A stretch of 15,865 nucleotides of DNA, taken from the NCBI GenBank assembly GCA_002339355.1, contig DDKQ01000095.1:1-15865 (forward strand), read 5' to 3'. Under the pieces are notes generated by a model, which saw only the letters and a program-made list of their open reading frames with translations, was not told where the DNA came from and searched no databases. This DNA is from Candidatus Subteraquimicrobium carltonvillense. GTDB lineage: Bacteria > Actinomycetota > Aquicultoria > Subteraquimicrobiales > Subteraquimicrobiaceae. The position numbers and the translations under genes were made by a program. The first letter of the stretch is position 1. Every line of letters begins with the position of its first letter. This document shows, piece by piece, positions 14,406 to 15,865 of the stretch.

Positions 14406-15692
14406 GTGGTGACCTTCATCGACGAAGCTCGAATTTTCGTCAAAGGTGGTAAGGGTGGAAATGGTTGCGTGAGTTTCAGGAGGGAAAAGTTTGCTCCCAA
14501 AGGCGGTCCCGATGGTGGCGATGGGGGCCGGGGTGGCGATGTCATTTTAAGAGTTGCGAGATCCCTGCGCACGCTCATGGATTTCCACTACCAGCACTAT
14601 TTTAAAGCCGAGGACGGAAGGCATGGTCGAGGAAGCAATAAACATGGCCGAAGCGGGAAGGATTTAATCTTAAGGGTTCCCCTAGGCACAGTGATCAAGG
14701 ACGAAGAAGGGAAAGTCCTTTGTGACCTGGTTGAAGATGGAGAGGAGTTCATCATCGCCAGGGGCGGTCAGGGAGGACGGGGCAATGCCAGATTTGTAAC
14801 CTCTGTAAGACAAGCTCCCTCCTTTGCCGAGAAGGGGGAACCGGGGGAAGAACGCTGGATTTCCTTGGAGCTAAAACTCCTCGCTGACGTGGGGTTAATC
14901 GGCTATCCCAATGTGGGTAAATCCACCATCATCAGCAGGATATCCGCTGCTAAACCAAAGATAGCGGGCTATCCATTCACCACACGGGTTCCGCATTTGG
15001 GAGTTGTCAGTTTATCCGATGGAAGGGACTTCGTTGTGGCTGACATCCCCGGATTGATCGAAGGAGCACATAAGGGTGCCGGACTCGGTCATGCTTTTTT
15101 GAGGCATATCGACAGGAGTGCCATCCTCGTTCACGTTTTGGACCTCTCGGGAATCGAGGGGAGGGATCCCATCTCGGATTTTGAAACTGTCCAAAGGGAA
15201 CTTAAACTATACAAACCATCTCTCGCGAAGCGTCCACAAATAGTCGCAGGAAACAAACTCGATCTCCCATCCGCTAAAGGAAATTTACCCCGCGCCATCC
15301 AATATTTTAGGGAGAAAGGATATCAATTCTTTCCCATCTCAGCCGCTACTGGAGAAGGGATAAAGGAGCTGCTATATGCAATCGCCGGGAAGCTTGAAGA
15401 AGTGAAACGAACTAAGCGTCGAAGAAAAGCAGCTGTACATCGGGTTTTGAGTTTCCAAGAGGATGAGAGGGAACTCTCGATCTCAAGGGCGGAAAATGGA
15501 GTCTTCCTGGTGAGGGGGAAGGCAATAGAGCGGCAGACGGCCATGACCGATTTCGACAACGAAGAAGCAGTGGCCTATCTGCAGCAAAGATTCAGGGAAA
15601 TCGGGCTGGAGGATGCACTTAAAAAGGCGGGGGCGAAGGAAGGCGATGCCATAAAGATCGGCTCCATGGTGTTTGACTTCCGCCCCTCCTAA
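14406..15692 (+). CDS. obgE: Obg family GTPase ObgE/CgtA
   Basis: 428 aa. Large GTPase of 50S ribosome assembly and stress control. Glycine-rich Obg domain 1-158. G domain with G1 GYPNVGKST (166-174), G2 around Thr192-193, G3 DIPG (213-216), G4 NKLD (283-286) and G5 SAA (312-314). The C-terminal OCT domain, about 345-428 (ISRAENGVFLVRGKAIERQ ... GDAIKIGSMVFDF), is present, as in Gram-positive-type Obg. The start is GTG at 14406, or a second GTG at 14409; the Shine-Dalgarno is weak (AAAGG). It lies after the terminator, in the conserved rplU-rpmA-obgE order. Confidence 0.97.
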   Translation: MVTFIDEARIFVKGGKGGNGCVSFRREKFAPKGGPDGGDGGRGGDVILRVARSLRTLMDFHYQHYFKAEDGRHGRGSNKHGRSGKDLILRVPLGTVIKDEEGKVLCDLVEDGEEFIIARGGQGGRGNARFVTSVRQAPSFAEKGEPGEERWISLELKLLADVGLIGYPNVGKSTIISRISAAKPKIAGYPFTTRVPHLGVVSLSDGRDFVVADIPGLIEGAHKGAGLGHAFLRHIDRSAILVHVLDLSGIEGRDPISDFETVQRELKLYKPSLAKRPQIVAGNKLDLPSAKGNLPRAIQYFREKGYQFFPISAATGEGIKELLYAIAGKLEEVKRTKRRRKAAVHRVLSFQEDERELSISRAENGVFLVRGKAIERQTAMTDFDNEEAVAYLQQRFREIGLEDALKKAGAKEGDAIKIGSMVFDFRPS

Positions 15693-15865
15693 CATATAAA
15701 TTAGTGGGAAAGCAACTCTTTTTAATGAAAAATTCAAAATGAAAAAATAAAAATGACAATCTAAAATTAAAAATGGTAAAAGCTCAAAAAAGAGTAGGGA
15801 ATGTTGGTGTTCCAATGCATTAACTTTTTGAATTTGATTTGGGCTATTAACGAGTTAGGTTTACA
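15693..15865. repeat. AT-rich non-coding tail after obgE (degenerate repeat, copy D)
   Basis: No gene is supported. AAAATTCAAAATGAAAA and AAAATTAAAAATGG words resemble the AT-rich part of copy C, and TTTTGAATTTG at 15826-15836 is shared with copies B and C. No clear terminator hairpin for obgE is visible. Confidence 0.5.

Overview
The window is about 15.9 kb of bacterial housekeeping DNA. Every confident gene is on the + strand. Contents: one radical SAM gene, a complete Rnf ion-pumping ferredoxin oxidoreductase locus (rnfC-D-G-E-A, a gap, rnfB), a NusG-domain-II/Gx pair, a RadC-family gene damaged by a frameshift, the rod-shape genes mreBCD, and a DUF2344 / RNase G / rplU / rpmA / obgE block. 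No tRNA, rRNA, CRISPR array, transposase or phage gene was seen.

Organism. Rnf, many ferredoxin-type clusters and an oxygen-sensitive style of metabolism point to an anaerobe. mreBCD points to a rod-shaped cell. The order radC-mreBCD-...-DUF2344-rng-rplU-rpmA-obgE is the classic order of Firmicutes and some neighbouring phyla. However, L27 has no cleavable N-terminal extension and no prp protease gene lies between rplU and rpmA, which argues against a typical Firmicute. An uncultured Actinobacteriota, Chloroflexota or Firmicutes-related lineage is my guess; the phylum is not settled by this sequence.

Layout. 1-137: no identified gene. 138-1202: radical SAM protein. 1203-1522: gene-free, with a palindrome and degenerate AT-rich repeats. 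1523-5684: rnfCDGEA, with an ATGA overlap at D/G, a TAATG overlap at E/A and a short 16-nt C/D gap. 5685-5899: a strong ribosome-binding sequence without a start codon, then repeats. 5900-6706: rnfB. 6831-7755: NusG_II protein and Gx membrane protein. 7763-8457: radC, with the reading frame broken near 7805-7815. 8492-10958: mreB, a long hairpin, mreC, mreD. 10959-11156: repeats. 11157-13458: DUF2344 and RNase G. 13459-15692: a promoter candidate, rplU, rpmA, a nested hairpin terminator, obgE. 15693-15865: AT-rich repeats.

How it works together. RnfC and RnfB carry electrons between NAD(H) and ferredoxin through Fe-S centres. RnfD, G, E and A form the membrane part that couples this to Na+ or H+ transport. 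The NusG_II/Gx pair is probably a membrane accessory module. MreBCD organise cell-wall synthesis. RNase G, L21, L27 and Obg belong to RNA turnover and ribosome biogenesis.

The main points of interest are in the details. The flavin-attachment motif of RnfD is degenerate while that of RnfG is intact. The residue after the intramembrane Fe-S cysteine is Ser, not Pro, in both RnfA and RnfE. RadC has an apparent one-base frameshift. A dispersed AT-rich repeat family sits at the places where expected gene order is interrupted. I found no clearly new multi-gene system.
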